A DNA stretch of 64,000 nt from CAYMUC01 sp964471865 (GTDB lineage: Bacteria > Actinomycetota > Acidimicrobiia > Acidimicrobiales > Ilumatobacteraceae): the NCBI GenBank assembly GCA_964471865.1, contig CAYYHU010000003.1, positions 62,001-126,000 on the forward strand. Direction: 5' to 3'. Each line of letters starts with the position of its first letter. The first letter of the stretch is position 1. Positions 37,844 through 46,792 of the stretch are shown here, piece after piece. The notes under the pieces were generated by a model. That model was not told the origin of the DNA. It saw only the letters and a list, made by a program, of their open reading frames with translations, and ran no database searches. The translations under genes and the position numbers were made by a program.

Positions 37844-40483
37844 ATGCCCGCCTGGGAGGCATTGGCTCCTCATCTGACGGCTCTGGGTCTCGACCCGAAC
37901 TGGTCGCGCCGAGTTCATCTCGAGCGCGACGGCGACCCCGAGATACATGTACTCGATCGCCCCGCCACCACCGACGCAGGGATCGAGGCCCCCACGATCG
38001 TGTGTCTCCACGGCAACCCGACATGGTCAGCGCTGTGGTCTCAGGTACTGCGCGACACTGATTCTCGCTACCGAGTCGTCGCCTTAGACCATGTTGATAT
38101 GGGGTGGTCACAACGTGTCACCCCCAAGGGTCAGGTCCGCCGGTACGCGACCCGGGTCGGCGACATCGACGCAGCCCTCGACGCTCTCGACGTCACCGGT
38201 CCCGTCGTCCTTATCGGCCATGACTGGGGTGGGGCCATGGCGATGGGCTGGGCGGTGGACCATCCTGAGCGGCTCGCCGCACTGGTGCTCGCGAATACCG
38301 GGATCGCGGTTCCGTCGGGGCGTAACGCTCCCGCGCTGATCCGCTTGGCAGCGCGCCCGGGTATGCGATCGCTGATCACCCGTGACACGTCGACCTTCCT
38401 ACACGGCACCTACCGGCTTCCCGGTAGGGCTGTGACGGGCGAGCTCCGCCGAGCCCTCATCGCCCCGTACGCGCAGCGCCGTGACCGCAACGGGATCGAA
38501 GGATTCGTCGCCGACGTCCCCTTTGACACCTCTCATCCCAGTGCCGCCTCGATCGAACGTGTGGCGACCCGCCTGGGAGCGATCCCCGCCCCCGTGCTGC
38601 TGTACTGGGGGGCTCGCGATCCCGTGTTCAACGACGATTTCGCCCGGGATCTTCTCGACCGCTTCGCATCAGTCGAGATCCATCGGGATCCACTCGATGG
38701 TCATCTCAGCCCCCTGGGACCCGGATTCGTCGGTTCGGTCAATCGGTGGCTCGCCGAGCTGACGACGCCCCGAGTCGCTCCAGCTCGCCGGGCAACCTCG
38801 AAACTTGCAGGTTCTCATGACGATCCTCGGGCGTGGACCCGCCTCGAGGCCCGCGCCTCTGATACTGCGGTGGCATTCCACGATGACGCGACGTCGACCA
38901 GCGTCAGTTTTGCCGAGCTGCATCAACGCGTGACATCCCGGGTCCACGACCTGTGGCGACATGGGGTCCGACCTGGGGACCGAGTTGGAATACTCGTGCC
39001 ACCCAGTATCGATCTCGTCGAGGCCATCTACGCGTGTTGGCGACTCGGTGCCATCACGGTGATCGCGGATCGAGGCCTCGGGGTACGCGGACTGGGTGCT
39101 GCGATCCGCAGTTCTCGACCCGTCGCTCTCCTGGGCACCGCGCGCACCCTACGGATTGCATCACTGGCGCGATGGGCCCCGAGTGCTCTCGCTGTCGACA
39201 TCACCACTCCCATGACCAAGGGCACCAGTCTCCGAGGCGATGACTCGGAGACGGTTTCGGTTCCGGTTCCCGGCCGGGACTCCCCGGCTGCGGTGTTGTT
39301 CACCTCCGGGGCAACCGGACCCGCCAAAGGGGTGCGCTACACCCATGGCCAACTCGAGGCCCAATGTGCTGCGTTGATGTCCACCTACGGCATCACCGAC
39401 ACGGACCGATTGGTAGCGGCCTTTGCCCCGTTCGCGTTGTACGGGCCCGCGATGGGAATCGCGTCTGCGCTTCCCGATGTCGACGTCACCGCTCCGGCGA
39501 GTCTGACCTGTGACGCGCTCGAACGGGCCTGTGCAGCCATCGATGCGACTCTGGTCTTCGCATCACCGGCCGCTCTCAGCAACGTCGTCGCAACGGGATC
39601 AGATCGCGCACACCCCGCCCTGGCTCGGGTACGGACCGTCATGTCAGCGGGCGCTCCTATTCCGGTGGAACTACTCGACCAGATGAGTGCTCTGGTGCCC
39701 CACGCGAGTCTGCACACCCCCTATGGAATGACCGAGGTCCTCCCGGTCGCCGATATCGACCGCAACGGCATCCACGCAGCAGGAAATGGTCGCGGGGTCT
39801 GTGTCGGACATCCTGTACCGGGCTGCGAGGTGATGATCGCCGAACCCGGCGATGGACCCGTTCGCCCGTGTGGAATCGGTGATACCGGCGAGGTGCTCGT
39901 TCATGCCCCCTGGTGTTCCTCGGGTTACGACCTCCTGGCCGATACCGAACGGCGCGCGCGTCCCCGAGCACCGAGGACCCTGACCGGCTCCAACGAGACC
40001 CCCGCTGAGGTCGTCTGGCACCGATCCGGCGATCTGGGACATGTTGATGCCGACGGTCGGCTCTGGATCGAGGGGCGCGTCGTGCATGGGATCTCCACCC
40101 CGCGTGGACTCGTCACCCCGGTCCCCCTCGAGATCAGCGTCCAAGGGCTCGCCCAGGTCCGTCTCGCAGCAGCGGTCGGTGTCGGACCGCCGAGTATCCA
40201 ACAGATCGTGATCGTCATCGAGCGGTCCACGACCCCCGGCACCCGAACCCGATGGTCATCTCCGCGTCGACGTCGCATCCGGCACCGCATCCGGCCCGAT
40301 ATCGCTCTGGCGTCGCTAGCACTGTGTGAGGCCGTGCGAGACCTGATCCGTGACCGCCATGACCTTGCGGTGGCGGCGGTCCTCGAGATGTCGGCGCTTC
40401 CCGTCGATATCCGCCACAACGCCAAGATCGATCGGACCGCAGTCGCCACCCTCGCCGAGCGCTATCTGTCGGGTGCCCGGTGA
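37844..40483 (+). CDS. oleBC: OleBC fusion: beta-lactone decarboxylase plus beta-lactone synthetase
   Basis: 879 residues. Residues 1-310 are a haloalkane-dehalogenase-like alpha/beta hydrolase (OleB): HGNPTWS, nucleophile D127 in GHDWGG, late H287 in LDGHLSP. Residues about 330-879 are an ANL adenylating enzyme (OleC), with FTSGATGPAKGVRYTHG at about 486-502 and GDLGHVDADGRLWIEGR further on. OleC closes the beta-hydroxy acid to a cis-beta-lactone; OleB expels CO2 to give the olefin. The fusion, known from actinobacteria, presumably channels the lactone. The stop overlaps the oleD start (TGATG). Confidence 0.93.
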   Translation: MPAWEALAPHLTALGLDPNWSRRVHLERDGDPEIHVLDRPATTDAGIEAPTIVCLHGNPTWSALWSQVLRDTDSRYRVVALDHVDMGWSQRVTPKGQVRRYATRVGDIDAALDALDVTGPVVLIGHDWGGAMAMGWAVDHPERLAALVLANTGIAVPSGRNAPALIRLAARPGMRSLITRDTSTFLHGTYRLPGRAVTGELRRALIAPYAQRRDRNGIEGFVADVPFDTSHPSAASIERVATRLGAIPAPVLLYWGARDPVFNDDFARDLLDRFASVEIHRDPLDGHLSPLGPGFVGSVNRWLAELTTPRVAPARRATSKLAGSHDDPRAWTRLEARASDTAVAFHDDATSTSVSFAELHQRVTSRVHDLWRHGVRPGDRVGILVPPSIDLVEAIYACWRLGAITVIADRGLGVRGLGAAIRSSRPVALLGTARTLRIASLARWAPSALAVDITTPMTKGTSLRGDDSETVSVPVPGRDSPAAVLFTSGATGPAKGVRYTHGQLEAQCAALMSTYGITDTDRLVAAFAPFALYGPAMGIASALPDVDVTAPASLTCDALERACAAIDATLVFASPAALSNVVATGSDRAHPALARVRTVMSAGAPIPVELLDQMSALVPHASLHTPYGMTEVLPVADIDRNGIHAAGNGRGVCVGHPVPGCEVMIAEPGDGPVRPCGIGDTGEVLVHAPWCSSGYDLLADTERRARPRAPRTLTGSNETPAEVVWHRSGDLGHVDADGRLWIEGRVVHGISTPRGLVTPVPLEISVQGLAQVRLAAAVGVGPPSIQQIVIVIERSTTPGTRTRWSSPRRRRIRHRIRPDIALASLALCEAVRDLIRDRHDLAVAAVLEMSALPVDIRHNAKIDRTAVATLAERYLSGAR

Positions 40484-41460
40484 TGCGAGTTCTCGTCACC
40501 GGCGCCGCCAGCATGATGATGGCCGGCCTCGTACGCGCCCTCACCGAGCGCGGCGACTCCGTGGTCTGCTTGCAGCGTCGTGACGTCGCGGTCCCCGACG
40601 GCGTCGAGGTGATTCGGGGTGACATCCGTGACGCGGCCGTTGTGGCTCGGGCCGTTCGCGGATGTGAGGGGATCGTCCACGGAGCCGCCCGCGTTGGCAT
40701 CACCGGTTCCTGGAACGACTTCGCATCGGTGAACATCGACGGAACCCGATCCCTTCTCGAGGCTGCGCGTACAGCCCAGGTGTCACGCTTCGTCCATGTC
40801 TCGACACCATCGGTTGCCCATATCGGACATTCCCTGATGGGCGACGTTGCACGTGCAGCCCACACGGGGCGCCGGGGCCGGGCCCACTACTCCGAGTCCA
40901 AGGCCCGGGCTGAGAACCTGGCCCTGGCGAGCGCAGATGCCGATCTCGGAGTGGTCGCGATCCGACCCCATCTGGTCTGGGGTCCGGGGGATACTCAACT
41001 CGTGGGGCGCATCCACGCCACCGCCCAGCGTGGTCGTCTCCCTCTCATCGGTGGCGGTCGAGCGTTGGTGGACACCACCTACGTCGACAACGCCGTGGAC
41101 GCGCTCATCGCCGCACTCGACGCAGTTCATCCCGATTCGACCGTGTCGTCACACGCCTACCTGGTCGCCAACGGCGAACCTCGCCCGATTCGCGATCTCC
41201 TCGTCGCGATCTGCGCCGCGGCGGGTCTCGCCCCTCGCGAGGTGAACATCCCGACGGGTACCGCACGACTGGCGGGATCGGTGATCGAACGCATCTGGCC
41301 CCATCTGCGCAAGGACGAGGCGCCGCTCACCCGTTTCGTGGCCGAACAACTGTCCACCGCCCACTGGTTCGATCTACGCGCCACCTGGCGAGACCTCCAA
41401 TGGCGACCTCGAGTCACCCTCGATCAAGGGCTCGAGCATCTCGCTTCCTCCATCCAGTGA
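40483..41460 (+). CDS. oleD: OleD: 2-alkyl-3-ketoalkanoate reductase
   Basis: 326 residues of the extended SDR / 3-beta-HSD family. Catalytic YSESK (Y-x3-K), VHVSTPSVAH with the Ser, and a C-terminal region matching the reductases beside OleABC. It reduces the beta-keto acid to the beta-hydroxy acid. The N-terminal nucleotide motif is unusual: MRVLVTGAASMMMAG in place of the expected G-x-x-G-x-x-G, with two of three glycines lost. ATG at 40483 preferred over the GTG one codon earlier. Confidence 0.9.
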   Translation: MRVLVTGAASMMMAGLVRALTERGDSVVCLQRRDVAVPDGVEVIRGDIRDAAVVARAVRGCEGIVHGAARVGITGSWNDFASVNIDGTRSLLEAARTAQVSRFVHVSTPSVAHIGHSLMGDVARAAHTGRRGRAHYSESKARAENLALASADADLGVVAIRPHLVWGPGDTQLVGRIHATAQRGRLPLIGGGRALVDTTYVDNAVDALIAALDAVHPDSTVSSHAYLVANGEPRPIRDLLVAICAAAGLAPREVNIPTGTARLAGSVIERIWPHLRKDEAPLTRFVAEQLSTAHWFDLRATWRDLQWRPRVTLDQGLEHLASSIQ

Positions 41461-41472
41461 GAACACCGACGA

Positions 41473-41491
41473 AGCGACGCGCATCGTCGCT
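41473..41491 (+). terminator. Hairpin after the ole operon
   Basis: AGCGACG-N5-CGTCGCT, perfect 7-bp arms, 13 bp after the oleD stop. No T-run follows. Possible actinobacterial-type terminator. Confidence 0.4.
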
Positions 41492-41718
41492 GTCGAACGA
41501 GATCCGGAGTCGGGTATCAGGCGATCACTCGCGCTGACGCATCACATCGCCTCTGGAAACCGCCCGTCGAATTCGAAGAAAACAACGACTCCTCTGACCT
41601 TGCAACGCGCGCCTTAGCTCCTCTCACTTTGGCTGATAGAGCGTTGGCTGATGAGCTGTCGGCAACCAGGCGCAGCCACCCCTGTAGCCGCTGACCTCTG
41701 GAGGTATTCTCGGCTTGG

Positions 41719-41937
41719 TCACTCAAGGAGTGGGCGTGAGCGAAGCGCTTCGACAGAAGCGGGACCCCTGGGGGGAGAGCGAAATCTCACCGCCGCCTTG
41801 GGTGCCACCCAGGAATTCCCGAACCGCTCACCCGGAAGATCACCAGCCACCACCAACAGACGTACATGCTCCGGCGACACACGCAACACCGCAGCCTTAT
41901 CAGCCCTCGACAACTCTTCGGGAAGCTCCCACACCAA
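41719..41937 (-). CDS. Excisionase-type helix-turn-helix protein, probable remnant
   Basis: 72 residues from a TTG at 41937: ELSRADKAAVLRVSPEHVRLL then VAGDLPGERFGNSWV. This is the winged-helix pattern of the excisionase/MerR-like HTH_17 family (alternating helix, GxLP, aromatic wing). Codon use is less GC3-biased than in neighbours, with many T- and G-ending codons, which suggests foreign origin. The last 15 residues look unrelated. Its stop overlaps a GTG frame of only about 32 codons, which may be the decayed partner gene. Confidence 0.5.
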   Translation of the reverse strand: MVWELPEELSRADKAAVLRVSPEHVRLLVVAGDLPGERFGNSWVAPKAAVRFRSPPRGPASVEALRSRPLLE

Positions 41938-42063
41938 CTATTTGAGAAAACGAAGAGCTGTATCACCTACCGTCGCCGGTCCCTCGCCCTGGCGCCTGGT
42001 GCAGCCGACGTGTCATCACCGTCAACTCGGAGCGCACTGGCCCCCTGCACCACACCAGGTTTG

Positions 42064-42432
42064 TCAACGGGTTCGTGTCCGATCCGGCTGCGTCGTCGCG
42101 GGCGAGGTGGATCGGACACGATGATCCTCGTCGTCGAATACGGCCACAAACGCCAAGCAGGCACCGAGCGCTTCGATGTGCTGGCGTAGGGTCGACACCC
42201 GCGAGCCCTCGAAGTGCTCCAACTTGGACCCAGCGCGCTGGGTGATCTCCAGACAGCCAGCGACCTCGACCTGACTCAACACTTCGGCGTGACGTAACTC
42301 AGCCAGACACAACTCCTCCTCGACCTCAGCTCGCGCCCGCTCGATCCATGGCCGACCGAGAAGCCGGTCGCCCTCCGCGTCCAACGCCTGGTGCCCAGTG
42401 GAGTTGCCGGCAGAAGGTGGCCCTGCGCGCAC
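42064..42432 (-). CDS. XRE/HigA-type antitoxin-like regulator, orphan
   Basis: 122 residues from a GTG at 42432. The core EELCLAELRHAEVLSQVEVAG ... GSKLEHFEGSRVSTLRQHIEALGACLAFVAVFDD matches HigA-like antitoxins, in which a Cro/C1 helix-turn-helix is followed by a beta-strand tail. HigB toxins normally sit just upstream, but only the tRNA terminator and the tRNA are there, so the toxin appears missing. It is downstream of the tRNA 3' end, the usual side for integrated elements. Confidence 0.6.
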   Translation of the reverse strand: MRAGPPSAGNSTGHQALDAEGDRLLGRPWIERARAEVEEELCLAELRHAEVLSQVEVAGCLEITQRAGSKLEHFEGSRVSTLRQHIEALGACLAFVAVFDDEDHRVRSTSPATTQPDRTRTR

Positions 42433-42447
42433 CTACCGAAAAACACA

Positions 42448-42479
42448 GAAGGCCCGGAAGCAAGAACTTCCGGACCTTC
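42448..42479 (-). terminator. Rho-independent terminator of the tRNA-fMet gene
   Basis: Arms GAAGGCCCGGAAG (42448-42460) and CTTCCGGACCTTC (42467-42479) pair over 13 positions (one G-U) with a 6-nt loop. On the minus strand the stem is followed within a few bases by GTTTTTC. It begins 5 nt after the encoded CCA. Confidence 0.85.
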
Positions 42480-42483
42480 GACG

Positions 42484-42560
<77 letters not shown>

Positions 42561-42574
42561 GCGAAGCGTTGATG

Positions 42575-42603
42575 AGACTAACGCCGCTCACGCAGTCTCA
42601 CAA
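42575..42603 (-). promoter_or_regulatory. Promoter of the tRNA-fMet gene
   Basis: On the minus strand: TTGTGA (42603-42598), 17-nt spacer, TAGTCT (42580-42575). Transcription would start about 7 nt later, giving a short leader before the tRNA 5' end at 42560. Confidence 0.6.
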
Positions 42604-42621
42604 CCGACATCCCGAGTCGGC

Positions 42622-43236
42622 TCACCGTCGACCCCACACCGCGTACAGGGGGTCACCCCCAATCCCTGTCAGACAGGTCCTGGACTCCACGCTCGACCAT
42701 GGTCCGGTGCGCGCGAAGTACTCCCGTACCAGATTCACCCGTCCGGGCTCGTCAAGCGCGAGCCAGGCCCGAATCACCTTGGTGGGAAAGCATCGATTCG
42801 AGAATGTGCACACGAAGGCTCCGCCGGGTTTCAAAACGCGATGGACCTCGTCGAAGACCTCCACAGGCCGAATGAGATAGTCGACGGAGACGCAACACAG
42901 AACTGCGTCACAGCTCTCGTCGGCGAGTGGCAACTGCGGCTCGCGGTTGAGATCGTGGACGACTCGCTCGGAGGCCACCGGATTCGCTGCGAGTTCGGCC
43001 TCGTTCATCCCCAACACCGTGAGATGGTCAGGAACCGGATCGAGATGCGACACCCATGACGACATCAGATCGAGTACTCGCCCACCGACCCGGAGTTCCC
43101 GATACAGCGCCGTCACCGCTGAGATCGCTCGGTCGTCGATGTGAGTGACCAAGCGCGTTGGCGCGTAGAAGAGCGCATCGTCACTCGGATCAGCTCGATC
43201 GAAAAATCCGGGCGGAAAACCGTCAGTGGTCTCCAT
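42622..43236 (-). CDS. SAM-dependent methyltransferase (class I, Methyltransf_11 type)
   Basis: 204 residues. VGGRVLDLMSSWVSH is motif I, less glycine-rich than usual. A second motif (PLADESCDAVLCCVSVDYL) and the post-motif FDEVHRVLKPGGAFVCTFSN are clear. The N-terminus resembles actinobacterial SAM methyltransferases of unknown substrate. ATG at 43236; upstream in-frame codons are not conserved-looking. Stands alone between the tRNA and the coiled-coil gene. Confidence 0.82.
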   Translation of the reverse strand: METTDGFPPGFFDRADPSDDALFYAPTRLVTHIDDRAISAVTALYRELRVGGRVLDLMSSWVSHLDPVPDHLTVLGMNEAELAANPVASERVVHDLNREPQLPLADESCDAVLCCVSVDYLIRPVEVFDEVHRVLKPGGAFVCTFSNRCFPTKVIRAWLALDEPGRVNLVREYFARTGPWSSVESRTCLTGIGGDPLYAVWGRR

Positions 43237-43376
43237 GACCGGATCGTGCCACGATCCACATGACACCGAGAACCCGATCTCACAGCTGATCCCCTGAGGA
43301 TCATCGTGTATCACCCCGACTCGGGTCTACCCTCGAGACCAGAGACCGCTATGCGATCGCATCGCTGACTGGGAGG

Positions 43377-43793
43377 ATGATCATGGCCGGGAGGCGCCGC
43401 CGTCGAGCCGCTGAAGCGCAGGCTGCTCAGGCCCAGATCGAAGCTCTACGTCAGGAGGTCGATCATCTCAAGGCGCTCCTCGATCACGCTCGAGCCGAGG
43501 CGCTTCATCATGCCCGCATCGAAGCGCAACGAGCTGTTGACGAAGCCCGCACATCGGCGTCCACACCCCCGCCTCCGACACCAGGAACCTCGCTCGCCGA
43601 CCTCGATGAGCGCCTCACCGGCGTCGCATCAGAACTCACCCGCCAAATCGAGGAGCTCTCGGGCGATCTCGAGCACTTGGACCAGCTCCGCAGCGGCCAA
43701 GAGCGCCTCGCGGCGGAACAGGTTCGCTACGACCTGGCGCTTCGTGCCGAATTGGCCGAGTTGGCAGATGAGGTTCGGCGCCGTCCTCGGTGA
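43377..43793 (+). CDS. Small coiled-coil hypothetical protein
   Basis: 138 residues, very Ala/Glu/Arg/Leu-rich. Basic start MIMAGRRRRRAAEA, then two coiled-coil stretches (about 14-55 and 70-130) separated by a Pro/Thr linker (STPPPPTPGTS). No membrane segment, no recognised family. The second ATG, two codons in (43383), is an equally likely start. Convergent with the UPF0182 gene, 18 bp apart. Confidence 0.6.
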   Translation: MIMAGRRRRRAAEAQAAQAQIEALRQEVDHLKALLDHARAEALHHARIEAQRAVDEARTSASTPPPPTPGTSLADLDERLTGVASELTRQIEELSGDLEHLDQLRSGQERLAAEQVRYDLALRAELAELADEVRRRPR

Positions 43794-43811
43794 CGGGCGG
43801 GGCTGGCGAAC

Positions 43812-46781
43812 TCAGCCGGTGACGACGCCACCATCGTCGAGCAACTGCAGCGCCTGACGCACGAGTTCCTTGGCCTCATCGAGTTTCGCTTGATACGACG
43901 CGAAATCCGGCAGCGCCGCCTCGGCTTCGGCAAAGAGCACATCGGCCCGGGCCAAGAGTTCAGCCGCGCTCGATCCCGTGACGGGAACCGTGGGCGTCAC
44001 CGGGGTCGTGGGCGTCTCGCCTCCCCCATCGTCGGGTTCTGGGGTGATGCCTTCGTCCGGTTGGGCGGTGCCGTCGTCGATGATCTGGCCGAGATCGAGA
44101 TCGGCGGCCGGGAACAGCTCTTCGATCGCCTCGGTCAGTGTGTCCGCCATCACCGATCGGTTGTTGTAGGAGACGACGACATGGCGCAAGAACACCTGCT
44201 GGGCCGCAGAATCGTCGGGCCGCACATAGAGCGGACGGACATAGATGAGCCCCTCCGACACCGGAACCACCTGCAGATCGCCGAACACCACCCGTGAACC
44301 CTGCTGGGCGAGCAGGGTGACCCGAGGAGCGATCACGGGATCGGAGTCGACTTCTGCGGCCACCGTCGCTGGGCCGGGCGGCAATGCTCCCTCAATGGTG
44401 TAGATCGTCAAGCGTCCGTAGTCCGCGGGATCACTCGACACCGTCATGAACGCTCGCAGTTCTTTACGACTGTCGTCAGCCGAGAACGGAACGAAGGGCC
44501 GCAGAAGTGAGAACACCGGTTCGGCACCTGGATCATCAGGACGATGGAACAAGGTGTAATACGGCTCGAAGCGCACCACGTTGGCCTCGGCCACATCCAA
44601 GGACTCGATCCCCGATGTGTTCACACCGGGCCCGAATCCCAGTGTCGTGGTGGATTCCGGGCGACGCGACGGGGCCTGGGCCACGCTCCACGCTGCGTCT
44701 CGGTTGAAGAACTGTTCCGGATTGTCGAAGCGGTAGCGGCCGTACATGTTGGTCTGCACCCGGAAGAGGTCTTCGGGGTACCGGAAGTGAGCGACCAACT
44801 CAGCAGGCGCTTGGGAACCGTCGGTGAACAAACCGGGGAACGCCGATCTCCAGGCCCCGATGATGGGATCGCTGTCGTCGACCACGTACAGCGTCACGTC
44901 GCCGGTGTAGGCGTCCACGACAGCCTTGACCGAGTTCCGCACGTAGTTGAAGTCATGGGCCAAACCCGAACCGGCGGTCAACTGATCGGTGCTCGCGCTC
45001 TGCGCGTAGGGGTACCGGTTCGTGGTGGTGAACGCATCCACGATCCACACGATGCGACCGTCGATCGCTGCCGGGTACGGATCCGAATCGAGGTGCAGGA
45101 ATGGTGCGAGCTTGGCGATCCGGTCCCGCACGTCACGATGGAACAGGATCTCGGAGTCTCCGGTGATCAGATTCGAGCCGAACAGGTTGAACTCGCCGAA
45201 ATGAACGGCAAAGGCAACCCGACGCAGGAACCCTCCGAGGTTGACCCCGGTCCCGCCTGCGTAGGGAGCAGACTCGACATCAGGGCAGGGCTGTTCACGC
45301 TGATCGGTTCCCACGACCGAATATCCACCCAGGCGGTCACCCACATAGATCTGAGGCCGCTCGACACCGAGATCGAGATACGCCGGACGGCCGTCATCGG
45401 TGACCTGGCTCGCCGGGGCGACGACCAGCCCACATCCATGGGTGTAGAGCAGGTGACGAGAGACCCAGGTGTTGTTGGGGATACCCGAGAGGTTCAATTC
45501 GCGGGCTCCGACCATGACCTGTCGAAGCTCACCGTCGATCTCATACCGGTCCACGTCGAGGTCGCGAATCGAATAGAACGAGGTCAAGCCTTGGTCCAAC
45601 GCGAAACGGTCCCGCATCTCCACGGGTTCGAGCAACCGGACATCCCGTAGCGGCTCGGATCCATCTTCGAGTTCCACGGTGGAGATCGGGCGAACGGGCA
45701 ACTCTTCGAACTCGATCTCGGTGATGCCGAGGGCTTCGGTGGTCGCTGCGAGGTGGTCACCGATATAAGGCAATTCACGCGTCGAGACATTGGGCTGAAC
45801 GACGAAGCGCTGAACGACAGCGGGATAGATCGTTCCGGCCACCAACGCCACGACGGCCCACAGACCAACAGCGAGAACGGGCAGTCGCCATCCCTGGCGG
45901 CGGAGGTTGAGAAGGAACAACACTGCGACCGCCAGCGACACCAGGATCAGCAGATTCAGCGCCGGCAGCTGGGCGTTGACGTCGGTGTAGGTGGCGCCTT
46001 GGACGACGCCGCGGTTTGAAGTCGTCAGTTCGAACCGCTTGAGCCAGTACCGCGCGGCGTTGAGCAGAGCGAGCGCTGCGAACATGGCGCTCAGGTGGAT
46101 CTTGGCCGAGGTCACGACCTTGGGCCATCCCGACTGAACCCTGATGGCCCCGTTCAGATAGTGAACGGCCGTGGTGATGACCACGAGCAGAATCGTGATC
46201 GCGAACAGCCAACCGACGAGGAACTGCAGGAACGGGAGTCGGAACACATAAAAGCCGACATCGGCATCGAAGAGGGGATCGCTGATCCCGAAATCGCGTT
46301 GGTTACGAAAGAGCAGCCAGTTCTCCCACTGACCAGCCGCGGGCAACCCTGCGATCAATCCGACCACCGCGGATACCACGACTCGCAACAGCACCCGCCG
46401 ACGCCCGGGAATCGCCTGATAGCGCAGCGTCACCTGATCTTCGGGATTGGTGCTTCCGAGCGGGGGCGGCGGTGCCACCCGATCGGCGACGGTCATCATC
46501 GCCAAGCACAACAAGGCGAACACCAACGAAAAGCCCAAGGCCAACTGGACCCGAGCCCACAACAGTCCCCAGAAGACGTCGGTGCGTCCTAGGCCGTCGA
46601 ACCACAAGACGTCCACATAGAACGACGCCAGACTTCGAGCCGACAAGAAGACCACGACAACGGCGGCGAGAATGGCCCCCAGGATGATTCGGGCCCGGTT
46701 GTTACCGCGCCCTCGTCCTCCTGGACTCCGCCGACGTGGAGGACGAGGCGGTTGGGGCGGCAGGTCGGAAGGGATCCGCAC
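43812..46781 (-). CDS. UPF0182 family membrane protein
   Basis: About 990 residues. Seven hydrophobic segments in the first 320 residues (e.g. IILGAILAAVVVVFLSARSL), followed by a long extracytoplasmic domain with TGDSEILFHRDVRDRI and GRYRFDNPEQFFNRDAAW, and an acidic Pro/Thr C-terminal tail. The architecture is that of UPF0182 (mycobacterial Rv3193c/Rv0064); function unknown. GTG at 46781 chosen, leaving an 11-bp gap after the DivIVA-like gene; a TTG at 46826 is also in frame. Confidence 0.92.
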   Translation of the reverse strand: MRIPSDLPPQPPRPPRRRSPGGRGRGNNRARIILGAILAAVVVVFLSARSLASFYVDVLWFDGLGRTDVFWGLLWARVQLALGFSLVFALLCLAMMTVADRVAPPPPLGSTNPEDQVTLRYQAIPGRRRVLLRVVVSAVVGLIAGLPAAGQWENWLLFRNQRDFGISDPLFDADVGFYVFRLPFLQFLVGWLFAITILLVVITTAVHYLNGAIRVQSGWPKVVTSAKIHLSAMFAALALLNAARYWLKRFELTTSNRGVVQGATYTDVNAQLPALNLLILVSLAVAVLFLLNLRRQGWRLPVLAVGLWAVVALVAGTIYPAVVQRFVVQPNVSTRELPYIGDHLAATTEALGITEIEFEELPVRPISTVELEDGSEPLRDVRLLEPVEMRDRFALDQGLTSFYSIRDLDVDRYEIDGELRQVMVGARELNLSGIPNNTWVSRHLLYTHGCGLVVAPASQVTDDGRPAYLDLGVERPQIYVGDRLGGYSVVGTDQREQPCPDVESAPYAGGTGVNLGGFLRRVAFAVHFGEFNLFGSNLITGDSEILFHRDVRDRIAKLAPFLHLDSDPYPAAIDGRIVWIVDAFTTTNRYPYAQSASTDQLTAGSGLAHDFNYVRNSVKAVVDAYTGDVTLYVVDDSDPIIGAWRSAFPGLFTDGSQAPAELVAHFRYPEDLFRVQTNMYGRYRFDNPEQFFNRDAAWSVAQAPSRRPESTTTLGFGPGVNTSGIESLDVAEANVVRFEPYYTLFHRPDDPGAEPVFSLLRPFVPFSADDSRKELRAFMTVSSDPADYGRLTIYTIEGALPPGPATVAAEVDSDPVIAPRVTLLAQQGSRVVFGDLQVVPVSEGLIYVRPLYVRPDDSAAQQVFLRHVVVSYNNRSVMADTLTEAIEELFPAADLDLGQIIDDGTAQPDEGITPEPDDGGGETPTTPVTPTVPVTGSSAAELLARADVLFAEAEAALPDFASYQAKLDEAKELVRQALQLLDDGGVVTG

Positions 46782-46792
46782 GCCTACGAAGG

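Noticed and set aside
41517..41726. 69-codon leftward frame overlapping the end of the HTH protein
   Set aside because: TTG start, no recognisable domain, and Ser/Arg/Ala-rich composition. It may be decayed sequence, but I cannot support a gene.
41651..42124. 157-codon rightward frame near the HTH remnants
   Set aside because: No domain or ribosome-binding site; it is antisense to the excisionase-type protein.
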